Of a DNA stretch of 50,445 nt, positions 24,949-33,911 are shown piece by piece. A model generated the notes under the pieces. It was given only the letters and a program-made list of their open reading frames with translations, did no database searches and was not told where the DNA came from. The DNA is from Bacteroidota bacterium (lineage in GTDB: Bacteria; Bacteroidota; Ignavibacteria; Kryptoniales; JAKASW01), in NCBI GenBank assembly GCA_023381615.1, contig JAMCQL010000078.1, forward strand, positions 1-50,445, written 5' to 3'. The stretch's first letter is position 1. Every line of letters begins with the position of its first letter. Both the position numbers and the translations under genes were made by a program.

Positions 24949-26316
24949 CTAACGTTCCTCCAGCACATAGCCGCTCTCGCCGTGCTGCGCGTAGTCCAGT
25001 CCATCCATCTCTTCGCTAAACGAAACTCGAAGTCCCATGATCTTGTCGAGAATTTTCAGAATCACCCAGGTAACGACGAACGCATAAACCACAGCTACGA
25101 CCAGCGCAAGAAGCTGCACCCCTAAGAGCGAAGGGTTTCCGTTAAAGAGTCCGTTGCCTCCCGAAGAATTGATGAGCTTCGAAGCAAATAGGCCCGTGGC
25201 GATCGCGCCCCAAGCGCCGCCGACCCCGTGGACTCCCACCGTGTCGAGCGAGTCATCATAATGGAATTTCTCCTTCAACCTGATCCCGCTGAAACACACA
25301 ACACCTCCGACAATTCCAATCACGAGCGCGGCAAGCGGACTGACAAAACCGGAAGCGGGCGTTATCGCGACAAGTCCGGCGACGGCACCGGATGCGGCGC
25401 CCAAGACCGTCGGCTTTCCTCTTGTGAACCACTCCGCGAACATCCACGAAAGAGCGGCAGATGAAGCCGCGATGTGCGTCGCGACGAAAGCGGAAGTTGC
25501 CAGCGTTCCGGAAGCCAGCGCGCTTCCCGCGTTAAATCCAAACCATCCGAACCAAAGCAACGCGGTGCCCGTGAGAGTCATCGTCAAATTGTGAGGCGGC
25601 ATCGGCTCTTCGCCGTAACCGCTTCTCTTTCCGATAAGGAGTGCGGCAACGAGAGCGGAAACACCGGAACTCACGTGCACTACCAATCCGCCGGCGAAAT
25701 CGAGCGCGCCCAAATTTTTTATCCAACCGCCCGCTCCCCACACCCAATGCGCAAGCGGATCGTAAACCAAAGTCGACCACAAAAGTAAAAAGACAACATA
25801 GGTTTTGAATTTAAATCTCTCGGCGAACGCTCCCGTTATCAACGCCGGAGTAATAACGGCAAACATCATCTGGAACATCATGAAAGTCTGATGCGGGATC
25901 GTCGGAGCGTAGTCGGGATCCGGCGCCAACCCAACGCCGTTAAGTCCGAACCATCTCAGACTTCCGATAATGTGCCCGATGTCCGGACCGAAAGCAAGCG
26001 AATATCCGAACAGTATCCACTGCACCGTGATAATGCCGAGCGCCACGAAACTCTGCATGATCGTTCCGAGAACATTTTTTCTTCTCACCATACCACCGTA
26101 AAAAAGTGCGAGTCCAGGCGTCATGAGCATCACAAGCGCTGTAGAGACAAGCATCCATGTCGTGTCGCCCGAGCTCACACCTCCCGCCGGATCGGTTTGC
26201 TGAATTGTCTGCTGGGTGCCACTCCGGGTATTTCCCTCGTTACTCGACTGAGCAAAAACAGACTGCGACAAAATCAAAAAAAGTACTGCTGCAATTAGGA
26301 CGATATACTTCTTCAT
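24949..26316 (-). CDS. amt: Ammonium transporter (Amt/MEP/Rh family)
   Basis: A 455-residue channel with a cleavable signal peptide (MKKYIVLIAAVLFLILSQSV, cut after FA) and then the family's 11 membrane segments. Hallmarks are MLMTPGLALFYGGMVRRKN, the FQMMFAVITPALITGAFAER segment, the first pore His in GGLVVHVSSG, WFGWFGFNAGS, and the second pore His in DTVGVHGVGGAWG. It conducts ammonium into the cell. GGAGG lies 5 bases before the ATG. No PII gene (glnK) is adjacent, unlike most amt loci. The C-terminal tail ends in DYAQHGESGYVLEER, the usual PII-contact type. It is transcribed towards the zinc-ribbon and gltB genes. Confidence 0.96.
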   Translation of the reverse strand: MKKYIVLIAAVLFLILSQSVFAQSSNEGNTRSGTQQTIQQTDPAGGVSSGDTTWMLVSTALVMLMTPGLALFYGGMVRRKNVLGTIMQSFVALGIITVQWILFGYSLAFGPDIGHIIGSLRWFGLNGVGLAPDPDYAPTIPHQTFMMFQMMFAVITPALITGAFAERFKFKTYVVFLLLWSTLVYDPLAHWVWGAGGWIKNLGALDFAGGLVVHVSSGVSALVAALLIGKRSGYGEEPMPPHNLTMTLTGTALLWFGWFGFNAGSALASGTLATSAFVATHIAASSAALSWMFAEWFTRGKPTVLGAASGAVAGLVAITPASGFVSPLAALVIGIVGGVVCFSGIRLKEKFHYDDSLDTVGVHGVGGAWGAIATGLFASKLINSSGGNGLFNGNPSLLGVQLLALVVAVVYAFVVTWVILKILDKIMGLRVSFSEEMDGLDYAQHGESGYVLEER

Positions 26317-26356
26317 TTACTCCTCCAGTGAAAATTTTTCCAGTAATCCTGAAAAA

Positions 26357-26384
26357 AGAATAAAGACAGAGATGGAATAGACAA
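26357..26384 (-). promoter_or_regulatory. Putative promoter of amt
   Basis: Minus strand TTGTCT (26384-26379), a 16-bp spacer and TATTCT (26362-26357). It is weaker than consensus, as expected for an activated promoter, and 41 bp before the amt ATG. Confidence 0.5.
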
Positions 26385-26411
26385 AACTTTTTCGAAAAGA
26401 ATTTTTTATTC

Positions 26412-26430
26412 TCCTTAAATATTAAGGTGA
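26412..26430 (-). promoter_or_regulatory. Putative activator site upstream of amt
   Basis: Minus strand TCACCTTAATATTTAAGGA, with CCTTAA/TTAAGG half-sites. Its near edge is exactly 50 bp from the upstream edge of the -10 box, the same as at the zinc-ribbon promoter (24861). Confidence 0.6.
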
Positions 26431-26489
26431 TTGCCATTTGTCCGCCATATAGATGGGCGGACAGAGAAAACAAATTTTATAAATGAATT

Positions 26490-26599
26490 ACCTCACCGCA
26501 AGCGGCGAGGTATCCTGTCATGCCCGAACGTTTCTATCGGGCATCCACCACAAAGATTCCCGCTGAGAACATGCCCCGACGGGGTCCTTCGGACGGGAA
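26490..26599. repeat. Cluster of short hairpins upstream of the amt control region
   Basis: TACCTC...GAGGTA (26490-26512), ATGCCCGA...TCGGGCAT (26520-26543) and ATTCCCG...CGGGAAT (26557-26599) are three palindromes in a row. They lie in the roughly 480-bp space between amt and the DUF488 gene, where no coding frame is credible. Confidence 0.6.
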
Positions 26600-26693
26600 T
26601 GACAACGCCGCGAGCGGCGGGGAATCAAACCCGGTAGAGATTGAACAACAAGGCGCTGGAAGGTGCAACACGAGAGAGTGGGAAAATAAAAAT

Positions 26694-26751
26694 GCCGGAC
26701 GGAATTACCACCTAAAGCGTTTTATGACACACCTTTTTTCGCCCGTCCGGC
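26694..26751. repeat. Inverted repeat GCCGGACGG / CCGTCCGGC
   Basis: Nine-base perfect arms at 26694-26702 and 26743-26751 enclose 40 nt. It lies just past the 3' end of the DUF488 gene, on the far side from its start, and could be a terminator or a further small element. Confidence 0.5.
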
Positions 26752-26799
26752 TTTAAAAATATCAACCCGTTTCCCCATCAAATAGTTCAATCGAAAGAA

Positions 26800-27336
26800 T
26801 CAGAACAGCGATTGCTCAATTGACGGATAGAAAACGCGAACGCCTTCCACTTTCGCAAACGGAGTAATCTTGTGAACCGAGTTCTTTCCCCTTCCCATGA
26901 TGTGAACGACATCGACTCCGCGCACAGTCAGCGCATCCGACACGAGCGATCTGTGGCAGCGCCAAGGAACCGCCTCGGCACACATTATCACGAGACGAGT
27001 CTTCTCGGACATTTCAATCAAGTTCTTGATTGCTTCGTCGAATTCCTCTGTCTGCATGTAATCCGCGAAACCACGGAAGCTGTCATTTCGCCAACCGAGG
27101 TTGATGGAATCTTTAGTGGTATGCCGCAGCCCGCCCAGCGGCCTCATGTGTTCATAATTTATCTTTGCCGAAGTTAGCGACTTTTCAAGCGGCTCGGAAG
27201 CAAACTGCGGATTGTATCTGGACTTCGGAATCGTTCGTATGTCAACCAAAAGCTCGATGCCGTTTTCCTTCAGAAGCGAAATGAACTCTTCTATGGTTCT
27301 GGTGGAATGTCCGATTGTGTAAACAGTCTGTCCCAT
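26800..27336 (-). CDS. DUF488 family protein
   Basis: A 178-residue protein of the DUF488 family: VYTIGHSTRTIEEFISLL at the N-terminus, LVDIRTIPKSRYNPQF, NYEHMRPLGGLRH, and the C-terminal LVIMCAEAVPWRCHRSLVSD, with the family's CaE...CHR pattern. The biochemical role of the family is not established. The frame extends to a GTG at 27378, but family similarity starts at TVYTIGHS and ATG 27336 is preferred; a GGAGG lies 14 bases upstream, a long spacing. It is a single gene, divergent from typA. Confidence 0.85.
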   Translation of the reverse strand: MGQTVYTIGHSTRTIEEFISLLKENGIELLVDIRTIPKSRYNPQFASEPLEKSLTSAKINYEHMRPLGGLRHTTKDSINLGWRNDSFRGFADYMQTEEFDEAIKNLIEMSEKTRLVIMCAEAVPWRCHRSLVSDALTVRGVDVVHIMGRGKNSVHKITPFAKVEGVRVFYPSIEQSLF

Positions 27337-27531
27337 CTCAGGAATACCGTCCTCCTTGCGTCCGGCAGGCGGAAACACATCGATGATTTTCCTGTTCGCA
27401 AAAATTCTGCGTTTTCATTTCAAATTCAAATGCCATTTCAGCCGCGTTTTTCTATCTCACAAATTTATATTATCTTAGTGTAGAAAAATAAAGTTCAAAA
27501 CACGATCACGCCGTATGAATCAATCGATTTG

Positions 27532-27549
27532 TCCCGACGAAGGTCGGGA
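27532..27549. repeat. TCCCGAC hairpin in front of typA
   Basis: TCCCGAC (27532-27538), loop GAAG, GTCGGGA (27543-27549), followed by TCC. It ends 23 bp before the typA ATG and so is probably in its mRNA leader. It has the same core as elements at 129-170 (larB) and 30381-30398. Confidence 0.65.
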
Positions 27550-27572
27550 TCCAATGGAGAGAAAAGCTTAGA

Positions 27573-29396
27573 ATGAGAAACTATAAATTGAGAAATATTG
27601 CCATAATTGCACACGTTGACCATGGAAAGACAACACTTGTCGATTATATGCTAAAGCAGACCGGCACGTTTCGCGAAAACCAGAACATGGGGACGCGCAT
27701 CATGGATTCCAACGACCTTGAGCGCGAAAAAGGGATCACGATCCTTGCAAAGAACGCATCTGTAAGATACAAAGATGTTAAGATAAATATCGTCGACACG
27801 CCGGGACACTCGGATTTCGGCGGCGAAGTCGAGCGAACTTTGATGATGGTGGACGGCGTCCTTCTTCTCGTCGATGCAGCGGAGGGACCTCTGCCGCAGA
27901 CGAAGTTCGTGCTGCGCAAGGCACTCGAACTGAATTTGAAACCGATTGTCGTCATAAATAAGATAGACAGAAAAGATGCACGGCCCGCAGAAGTGTTGAA
28001 CGAAATTTACGATCTGTTTATATCGCTCGGTGCGAACGACGAACAGATTGACTTCCCCGTCATTTACACGATCGCAAAACAGGGAATTGCAAAATACTCT
28101 CTCGACCAGGAGAGCTCAGATCTGTCGCCTCTCTTTGAAACGATACTCAAGCGGATTCCTGAGCCGCCGGCAGATGCCGAGTCGCCGTTCCAGATGCTCG
28201 TGATGAACATCGAGTACAACGATTACATCGGACGTCTCGGCATCGGAAGAATTTTCCGCGGGACCATAAGAGATGATGCGCCAATGCATGTCATTCACGA
28301 GGACGGCACGGTCGAGGACGCGCGCATCACCAAGATTTACACGTTCGAAGGCTTGAAGCGGAACGAAACTGTCGAAGCAAGCGCGGGAGAAATAATCGCG
28401 CTTGCGGGAATGGAAGACGTCGATATCGGGGAGACGATCTGCGACCCTGCGGATGTAACGCCGCTGCCGTTCGTGAACATCGAAGAGCCGACTCTATCTA
28501 TGAACTTCGTCGTGAACAATTCGCCGTTCGCCGGAAAAGAAGGAAAGTACGTTACCACAAGAAATCTTGCGGAGCGGCTGCAGCGTGAGCTGAGAGCGAA
28601 TGTCAGCCTGCGTGTCGAGCCCGGAGAGACTCCCGATATTTTCACCGTCAGCGGAAGAGGCGAACTCCATCTCGCGATCCTGATCGAGACGATGCGGAGA
28701 GAGGGCTACGAGTTTCAGGTCGGTAAACCGCAGGTCATTTACAAAACTATCGACGGCGAGCTCCGTGAGCCGGTAGAACAGGTCGTCATCGACGTGCCGG
28801 ACGAATACGTCGGAACTGTCATAGATAATCTCAGCCGTCGAAAAGGCGAAATGAAAAATCTAATGCCGAGTCACGGCAACACGCGGCTCGAATTCATCGT
28901 GCCAGCAAGAGGACTCATCGGATTCAGAACGGAATTCCTAACTCAGACAAAAGGCACTGGAATACTTCATCACAATTACCACGGATATCAGCCGTACAAA
29001 GGTGAGATCGAAGCACGGAACAAGGGCGCGATCGTCGCAATGGAAACCGGAACTGCGGTGGCTTACGCGATGTGGAAGCTTGGAGAGAGAATGACGTTCT
29101 TCATCGAGCCGGGCACAGAAGTTTATGCAGGAATGATAGCCGGAGAAAACACACGCGAAGATACGATCGTCGCGAACGTCTGCAAGACGAAACACCTGAC
29201 AAACATGCGAGCCTCAGGCGCCGACGAGGCGATACGCCTCGAGCAGCCGACTCTTATGACGGTCGAGAAAGCAATCGAGTGGATTAACGAGGACGAGTAC
29301 GTAGAGTTCACGCCGAAGTCGATTCGGCTGCGTGAAAGAATTCTCAACCACGACGAACGCTACAAGTCAAGGAAGAAAACGGCGGTAGGATTTTAG
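27573..29396 (+). CDS. typA: Ribosome-associated GTPase TypA/BipA
   Basis: A 607-residue translational GTPase of usual length. The G domain has G1 AHVDHGKTT, switch region [13 protein letters not shown]3 [14 protein letters not shown] and G4 NKIDR. EF-G-like domains II, III and V follow ([48 protein letters not shown]), with a BipA-specific C-terminal domain. It binds ribosomes and aids large-subunit assembly and stress or cold adaptation. GGAGAG lies about 14 bases before the ATG, with a hairpin before that. It is not in an evident operon. Confidence 0.96.
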   Translation: MRNYKLRNIAIIAHVDHGKTTLVDYMLKQTGTFRENQNMGTRIMDSNDLEREKGITILAKNASVRYKDVKINIVDTPGHSDFGGEVERTLMMVDGVLLLVDAAEGPLPQTKFVLRKALELNLKPIVVINKIDRKDARPAEVLNEIYDLFISLGANDEQIDFPVIYTIAKQGIAKYSLDQESSDLSPLFETILKRIPEPPADAESPFQMLVMNIEYNDYIGRLGIGRIFRGTIRDDAPMHVIHEDGTVEDARITKIYTFEGLKRNETVEASAGEIIALAGMEDVDIGETICDPADVTPLPFVNIEEPTLSMNFVVNNSPFAGKEGKYVTTRNLAERLQRELRANVSLRVEPGETPDIFTVSGRGELHLAILIETMRREGYEFQVGKPQVIYKTIDGELREPVEQVVIDVPDEYVGTVIDNLSRRKGEMKNLMPSHGNTRLEFIVPARGLIGFRTEFLTQTKGTGILHHNYHGYQPYKGEIEARNKGAIVAMETGTAVAYAMWKLGERMTFFIEPGTEVYAGMIAGENTREDTIVANVCKTKHLTNMRASGADEAIRLEQPTLMTVEKAIEWINEDEYVEFTPKSIRLRERILNHDERYKSRKKTAVGF

Positions 29397-29431
29397 GCTT
29401 CTACGAGGTTGCTTACGCTATGGAGACGACA

Positions 29432-30259
29432 CTAATATTCCCATCCCTGTATGTTCGCTTGAACAACGTCGAAGCCGCCGTATGGACTTTTCTTCATTCT
29501 CAGTTCGCTCTCACCATCATAGGAGACGGATTCCATCGATACGGCTTTCAATCCAGTCCACGTACCATGAAAGGTAACGGTTGCATAGTCGCCCTCGACG
29601 GTGCAATTTGAACATTCAAATTCGTGCGAAGTGAATGCGGCATAATTCGCATAAAGAGCAAGAATCATCTCTTTCATTTTCTCTCGTGTAATCCGGGTTC
29701 CCTTCTGGTCATACACTTCGTCTTCGGCAAAGCCGCTGACCGCATATTCTTCTTGCCGTTCGAATAGCTCCCAGAGAAAATGGTCGGCGAACCTCTTCGC
29801 GTCGTACTCGTCGTTCGGATGAAACTCTTCATAGATGAAACGCGTGGTCCAACCCGGCAAATGAAGGTCGTCCATCTCGTGGTCCATCAACTCCTTGGTA
29901 ACAAACTCATAAGCAACATCATCCGGGACATCGCACAAGAAATCAACGCCAACATTGTGCGACTCAAGAAACTCCAGTACCCTGTCTAACTCAGCTCCCA
30001 ATTGTTCTGGAGCAATTTGATCTTGCGGCTTGAACACCGGATTGCCGACGTATTCCCGGACTGTTACCCGCTTCGCATTTTCGTATTGAAGCTCAAATTG
30101 TTCGATGTTATTCAGCCATTGTGATTCAATTTCGGGCGGGATTTTTGCTTCGCCTTGACCGAACTGAGCACCGAATTTTTCCGAAATCTCCTTTTTCTTT
30201 GCTTCGTTCAGTGCTCGCTGAATGCGTTCTTGTTCCTTTTCAAATTTCTCATCTTCCAC
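29432..30259 (-). CDS. Uncharacterised protein with NTF2/SnoaL-like C-terminus
   Basis: A 275-residue soluble, acidic protein that I do not recognise. The first 40 residues are a charged helix, probably coiled coil (EKEQERIQRALNEAKKKE). The middle part (about 80-175) is rich in Asp/Glu and aromatics (FLCDVPDDVAYEFVTKELMD, FADHFLWELFER). The last 75 residues (KMKEMILALYANYAAF to FDVVQANIQGW) read like the helix plus curved sheet of an NTF2/SnoaL fold; this is inference. GTG 30259 has GGAGG nine bases upstream; a GTG at 30268 is too close to that box. It is convergent with typA, with no partner gene. Confidence 0.7.
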   Translation of the reverse strand: MEDEKFEKEQERIQRALNEAKKKEISEKFGAQFGQGEAKIPPEIESQWLNNIEQFELQYENAKRVTVREYVGNPVFKPQDQIAPEQLGAELDRVLEFLESHNVGVDFLCDVPDDVAYEFVTKELMDHEMDDLHLPGWTTRFIYEEFHPNDEYDAKRFADHFLWELFERQEEYAVSGFAEDEVYDQKGTRITREKMKEMILALYANYAAFTSHEFECSNCTVEGDYATVTFHGTWTGLKAVSMESVSYDGESELRMKKSPYGGFDVVQANIQGWEY

Positions 30260-30602
30260 GGCAAACACCCTCCCTTCTTGTTACGAGACATTAATGACGC
30301 TGTTGTCGGAGTTTCGTCAATTTGACTGCCAAGAAAGTTACCCTACCCATTGCTAAACTGCAATCGTCTCGTCGGAATGATCCCGACTTTCGTCGGGACA
30401 AAAATTTTGTCGCCAGGCAGAAAAGGACCGACCTGCGAACACCGTTTCCATTCAAGATCACCCGCTTTGACTTCTCTCCTTTATTCCGCAAATTCTGTAC
30501 ATGCAGCCGCTGCCGAAATTCACAGAAACGGTGATAGCTTGCCACCCATTCCTTGTACTCTGCAAACAAATCAAACTCTCACCATAATTAGGAGGTCGAT
30601 TT
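30260..30602. other. Intergenic region with a TCCCGAC hairpin
   Basis: About 340 bp between divergent genes. The hairpin TCCCGAC-TTTC-GTCGGGA lies at 30381-30398. A minus-strand frame of about 90 codons runs through it, but it is interrupted by the hairpin's repeat text and has no RBS. AGGAGG at the right end belongs to the exported hydrolase. No clear promoter is seen. Confidence 0.5.
30381..30398. repeat. TCCCGAC/GTCGGGA hairpin
   Basis: Seven-base perfect arms with a TTTC loop; a dispersed element with the same core as at 129 and 27532. Confidence 0.65.
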
Positions 30603-31598
30603 ATGAAACGGATTATTCTTACTGCAGTGATATTCATGATTGCATCGAGCTTTGCAGTCGGGCAGACACATTCAAAAACGAAGTCACCTTCGGCATCTAG
30701 TTCTGTATATCAAATACAGCAAGGTTTCGTCAATGCGAACGGTGTAATGATTTACTATGAAGAGTTCGGCAAGGGCGAACCTCTGATGATCGTCCACGGC
30801 GGTCCGGGCGCGTCACATGACTATTTTCTCCCGTATCTCGTTCCGCTCGCCAAAAATAACCGTCTGATATTTATTGATGAGCGTGGATCGGGACAGTCGG
30901 AAAGATTGGAAGATTCAACGCAGTACACCGTCGAAAACATGGTCGAGGATGTGGAAGCTGTACGTAAGGCTCTTGATCTCGGCAAGATGAGTTTGCTCGG
31001 TCATTCCTACGGCGGCGTTCTTGCTCAGGCATACGCTCTTAAGTATCAGCAGAACTTGACGCATCTGATACTGTGCAGCACTTTCCCGAGCACATCTCAG
31101 ATGAACGAAGTCTTCAAGAAGATGAAGGAGAAAATGTCTCCGGAACTTCGCGCGCGGATCGACAAGATGGAGAAGGCAGGATTATTCGGTCACGGATTGC
31201 CATATGAGCAGAACAGGTACACAAACGCGTACATGATCGCCGCCTGGGGAGAAGGATATTTTCCGTATTTGTATCATCACAGGCCCGATCCGAATTACGA
31301 TCCCGTTGCCAGCGGAGTCATGTCGTGGCGTCTCTACCGCGAGATGTGGGGCTCCGACGGTGAGTTTGTGATTGACGGCAATCTCAAATCGGTGGAATAT
31401 GTCGACAAACTTTCGACAATCAAAGTGCCGACGCTGATCACGTGCGGAGACCACGACGAGTGCCCACCATCTCTCGCGAAGGAGATGCACGAAAAGATCG
31501 CCGGGGCAAAGTTAGTGATATTCCCACAGAGCGGTCACATGACATTCGTCGATCAGCCTGATATGTTCATAAGAACAGTTGAAGAATTTCTGCACTAA
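30603..31598 (+). CDS. Exported alpha/beta hydrolase, prolyl aminopeptidase-like (S33)
   Basis: A 331-residue hydrolase with a signal peptide (MKRIILTAVIFMIASSFAVG). The oxyanion motif HGGPGASHDYF, then FIDERGSGQSER, the nucleophile elbow LLGHSYGGVLAQAYAL, a late Asp in ITCGDHDECPPS and the His in FPQSGHMTFVDQP make the Ser-Asp-His triad of proline iminopeptidase-like S33 enzymes. It probably acts on peptides or esters in the periplasm. AGGAGG is well placed before the ATG. It is a lone gene followed by repeats. Substrate specificity is not predictable. Confidence 0.9.
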   Translation: MKRIILTAVIFMIASSFAVGQTHSKTKSPSASSSVYQIQQGFVNANGVMIYYEEFGKGEPLMIVHGGPGASHDYFLPYLVPLAKNNRLIFIDERGSGQSERLEDSTQYTVENMVEDVEAVRKALDLGKMSLLGHSYGGVLAQAYALKYQQNLTHLILCSTFPSTSQMNEVFKKMKEKMSPELRARIDKMEKAGLFGHGLPYEQNRYTNAYMIAAWGEGYFPYLYHHRPDPNYDPVASGVMSWRLYREMWGSDGEFVIDGNLKSVEYVDKLSTIKVPTLITCGDHDECPPSLAKEMHEKIAGAKLVIFPQSGHMTFVDQPDMFIRTVEEFLH

Positions 31599-31892
31599 CC
31601 TTTTTCATCGCAAGGCACCTGCCCGAACGACCGTCAGGTCGGGCAGGCAAGGTTTGATTTCCGGTCTATGCGCCTTAGAGTTTGTCGCACAACACGACAC
31701 ATTAGTGCCAACTTTCATGGCACATTCTCAGACTCTTGCTTCTCCCCCTCTTAGGAGGAGATTAAGAGGGTGTCAAGGCCCTTACCGCCGACCTCACCTT
31801 AATCCTCTCTCGGGAGGAGAGGAGATCGGCACATGTAACAACGCGTTTACTTCTGCAATAAGCTGCTTAGCGGTTAACAGTTACTTGACTCG
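31599..31892. repeat. Repeat-filled gap with a hairpin and C-rich/G-rich palindromes
   Basis: CCTGCCCGA (31618-31626) pairs with TCGGGCAGG (31639-31647) and may end transcription of the hydrolase gene. From 31741 to about 31825 there are CTCCCCCTCTTAGGAGGAG and CTCTCTCGGGAGGAGAG palindromes, of the family also seen at 12681 and 18801. No gene is visible. Confidence 0.55.
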
Positions 31893-32990
31893 TCAGCGCG
31901 CCGTGAAGTTCGTCGCCAATCCTATCGGCACATAAGATACGTTTATTCCGAAAGCGATTGTCCTCCCTGTGGTGTATGCCACGAAAAAACCGGGACTGAA
32001 ACCGGCGATTGAGACAAGTCCGGGATAAATGTTCGTGACAACCCTGTAACTTCTCTGTCCAGAAACAAGAATTGAAAACAGTAGCGAATTGTTCCTATCG
32101 TAGAAAAATCCGGCGTTCCATAATACGACCGCAGTCTGCTTCCTTCCGCCTGTTTCATCGGTGACCTCGACCAGCTCACTATTCCTTAAACCGGCCGCCA
32201 AACTAAATGATTCGTCTTTCCTAAATTCGTACGACAAACCCGCAAGCCCGTTCATACCAAAGTGGTAAAACAAAGCATACTTCTTGTCAAACGGGAATTT
32301 GTATTTCATGATAAAATTCTGTCCCGCGTTTTCTAAATTCCCGGAAGTAGGATTATATGCCGGTTGATACGACCAGTCTGTCAAGTTCAAAGTCTGGCTG
32401 AAAAATTCGCAGACCGGATCGAAGCTAAACAGCAAAATGCCAAGCGGATCGAAAACATAAATGTCTGCGATCGGGTCCACCGTCCTTCCCACATAACCGT
32501 TGTTCTCAATGACCTCATTCACGAAATGCTGTGCTGCCATCGTTATGAACGAAGCGGTCTTCGGAAATTCAAAACCGTGCGCCGAGTACCATTCCGCCAT
32601 CGCGCGGTATTCCATCCCGCCGCCGATCAGGTGAAGCTGATAATTCGGCAGCCACTGCATGTTCTTCTTGTTCGCGCTGATCGGAAGTATCTCGTCCGCA
32701 AAAAACTGCTTCACACCGTAAGCCCTGATCGATGTGAACGGGCTCGACAGATTGAAGATAACGTTCTTAACGCCTGTAAGATATTTTATTGCACTAAGAT
32801 TGCGCGACTGGTTTTCCGTCTGAAGGATATCGAACCCGCCGTTGATGATGTAAGAAATCGGGTTGTATTCCGCCTGCGAACCGTAAGTAATTCCATGATA
32901 GAAATATTGGTGGAGTCCTTCGTCTGAGTTCTGAGCGAACGCGAAGTTCATGCCACACAGGAAGCAAACAAGAAAAGTGAGCAACCTCAT
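31893..32990 (-). CDS. Exported protein, probably outer-membrane beta-barrel
   Basis: A 365-residue protein starting with the signal peptide MRLLTFLVCFLCGMNFAFAQ. The rest alternates hydrophobic and aromatic residues (NYQLHLIGGGMEYRAMAEWY, FIMKYKFPFDKKYALFYHFG, SLLFSILVSGQRSYRVV), as in barrel strands, and it is rich in Tyr/Phe/Gly. I do not recognise the family. The open frame runs on to 33137, but those extra 49 codons are made of C-rich/G-rich repeat DNA and have no signal character, so the start at 32990 is used; ATG 33008 is an alternative. Confidence 0.7.
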   Translation of the reverse strand: MRLLTFLVCFLCGMNFAFAQNSDEGLHQYFYHGITYGSQAEYNPISYIINGGFDILQTENQSRNLSAIKYLTGVKNVIFNLSSPFTSIRAYGVKQFFADEILPISANKKNMQWLPNYQLHLIGGGMEYRAMAEWYSAHGFEFPKTASFITMAAQHFVNEVIENNGYVGRTVDPIADIYVFDPLGILLFSFDPVCEFFSQTLNLTDWSYQPAYNPTSGNLENAGQNFIMKYKFPFDKKYALFYHFGMNGLAGLSYEFRKDESFSLAAGLRNSELVEVTDETGGRKQTAVVLWNAGFFYDRNNSLLFSILVSGQRSYRVVTNIYPGLVSIAGFSPGFFVAYTTGRTIAFGINVSYVPIGLATNFTAR

Positions 32991-33022
32991 CCCGCTGACA
33001 TTCCCCATCTCCCAACAACTCA

Positions 33023-33090
33023 ACCTCCCCTCTATCCCCCCGATGGATCGGAACAGGCTCTCCTTATCAAGGAGGGGACTAAGGGGTGGT
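33023..33090. repeat. C-rich/G-rich palindromic repeat before the beta-barrel gene
   Basis: CCTCCCCTCTATCCCCCCGA on one side and TCCTTATCAAGGAGGGGAC with AAGGGGTGG on the other form imperfect nested palindromes of the family seen at 12681, 18801 and 31741. It lies upstream of the beta-barrel gene start and may lie in its leader. Confidence 0.45.
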
Positions 33091-33179
33091 TCACAAATAT
33101 TCTGTGGCTTAGAGAAAGAATCTTTATTTTTCCACATGAGATAATTAAAAGCACCAGTGTGTAGGGTTATGTCGCCTTA

Positions 33180-33197
33180 GTCGAACTTAAGTTCGAC
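33180..33197. repeat. Perfect 18-bp palindrome
   Basis: GTCGAACTTAAGTTCGAC, 15 bp beyond the stop of the metallophosphoesterase gene. It has no loop, so it is more like a protein site or small mobile repeat than a terminator. Confidence 0.55.
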
Positions 33198-33212
33198 CTA
33201 CATTCTGAAAAA

Positions 33213-33911
33213 CTATCTTCCCTCATAAAGCCGTTCGGCGAGAAACGCCGGCAAGCCGGCGGCGATTATCTTGTTCGCCGCCATCTGGTGATCGTATTCG
33301 ATCCGGAGATTTTCGTAAGTGAATTTGCCTGTGTCGATGATTCCGAAACTTGCGCGGTTATCTCCGTCGCGGGGCTGGCCGACACTTCCGACGTTTATCA
33401 ATTCCCTAACCTGTGGTCCCGATCCACCGGCGACGGACTTTTTGAAAATCATCGGAACATGAGTGTGTCCAATTAGACAAATCTTCTCCTCGAAAGATGA
33501 GAGTTCGATCTGCGCATCTGTTTGCGTGAAGATGTATTTCCATTCGTGCGGTTCGGACGGCGACGCGTGCACCAGCAAAACGTCTTCGATCTTATTAGTC
33601 ATCGGAAGTCTTTTCAGCCACTCGTAATTCTCTTCGGACAGAAGCTCCCGTGTATAGGTGATTGCTGCCTTAGCGTATGAATTGATGAGCGAGAAAGTCC
33701 CGTTATCGTAAAGTGCATCGTCGTGGTTTCCTCTGACGGTGTATTTCGCTTCGTTGCGGACAAGTTCTGCAGCTTCATCGGGATTCGCTCCATATCCAAC
33801 GACGTCCCCGAGACAAATTATCTCGTGCACATGCTTTGTTTGAATTTCTCTGAGGACTGTCGTAAGCGCTTCGAGGTTCGAATGAATATCCGAAATGACG
33901 GCGTATCTCAT
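33213..33911 (-). CDS. Metallophosphoesterase (YfcE/MJ0936-like)
   Basis: A 232-residue calcineurin-like phosphoesterase. Metal-binding motifs appear in order: SDIHSN (residue 7 on), GDVVGYGANPDEAAELV, GNHD near 60, LLVHASP near 114, and GHTHVP near 148. It should be a two-metal phosphodiesterase or phosphatase in the cytosol; the substrate is not predictable. The GYG(A)NP signature is shared with a branch often annotated as diadenosine tetraphosphatase-like. It overlaps the preceding methyltransferase gene by 4 bp, so the pair is co-translated. Confidence 0.9.
   Translation of the reverse strand: MRYAVISDIHSNLEALTTVLREIQTKHVHEIICLGDVVGYGANPDEAAELVRNEAKYTVRGNHDDALYDNGTFSLINSYAKAAITYTRELLSEENYEWLKRLPMTNKIEDVLLVHASPSEPHEWKYIFTQTDAQIELSSFEEKICLIGHTHVPMIFKKSVAGGSGPQVRELINVGSVGQPRDGDNRASFGIIDTGKFTYENLRIEYDHQMAANKIIAAGLPAFLAERLYEGR

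Noticed and set aside
25908..25930. GGATCCCGACTACG in amt as a further palindromic insertion
   Set aside because: Encodes residues (DPDYAPTIPH) normal for ammonium transporters; no second arm.
30291..30569. About 90-codon minus-strand frame between divergent genes
   Set aside because: Runs through a dispersed TCCCGAC hairpin, no RBS, no recognisable domain; more likely repeat-derived.
32991..33137. N-terminal 49-codon extension of the beta-barrel gene
   Set aside because: Encoded by C-rich/G-rich repeat DNA and placed before a perfect signal peptide.
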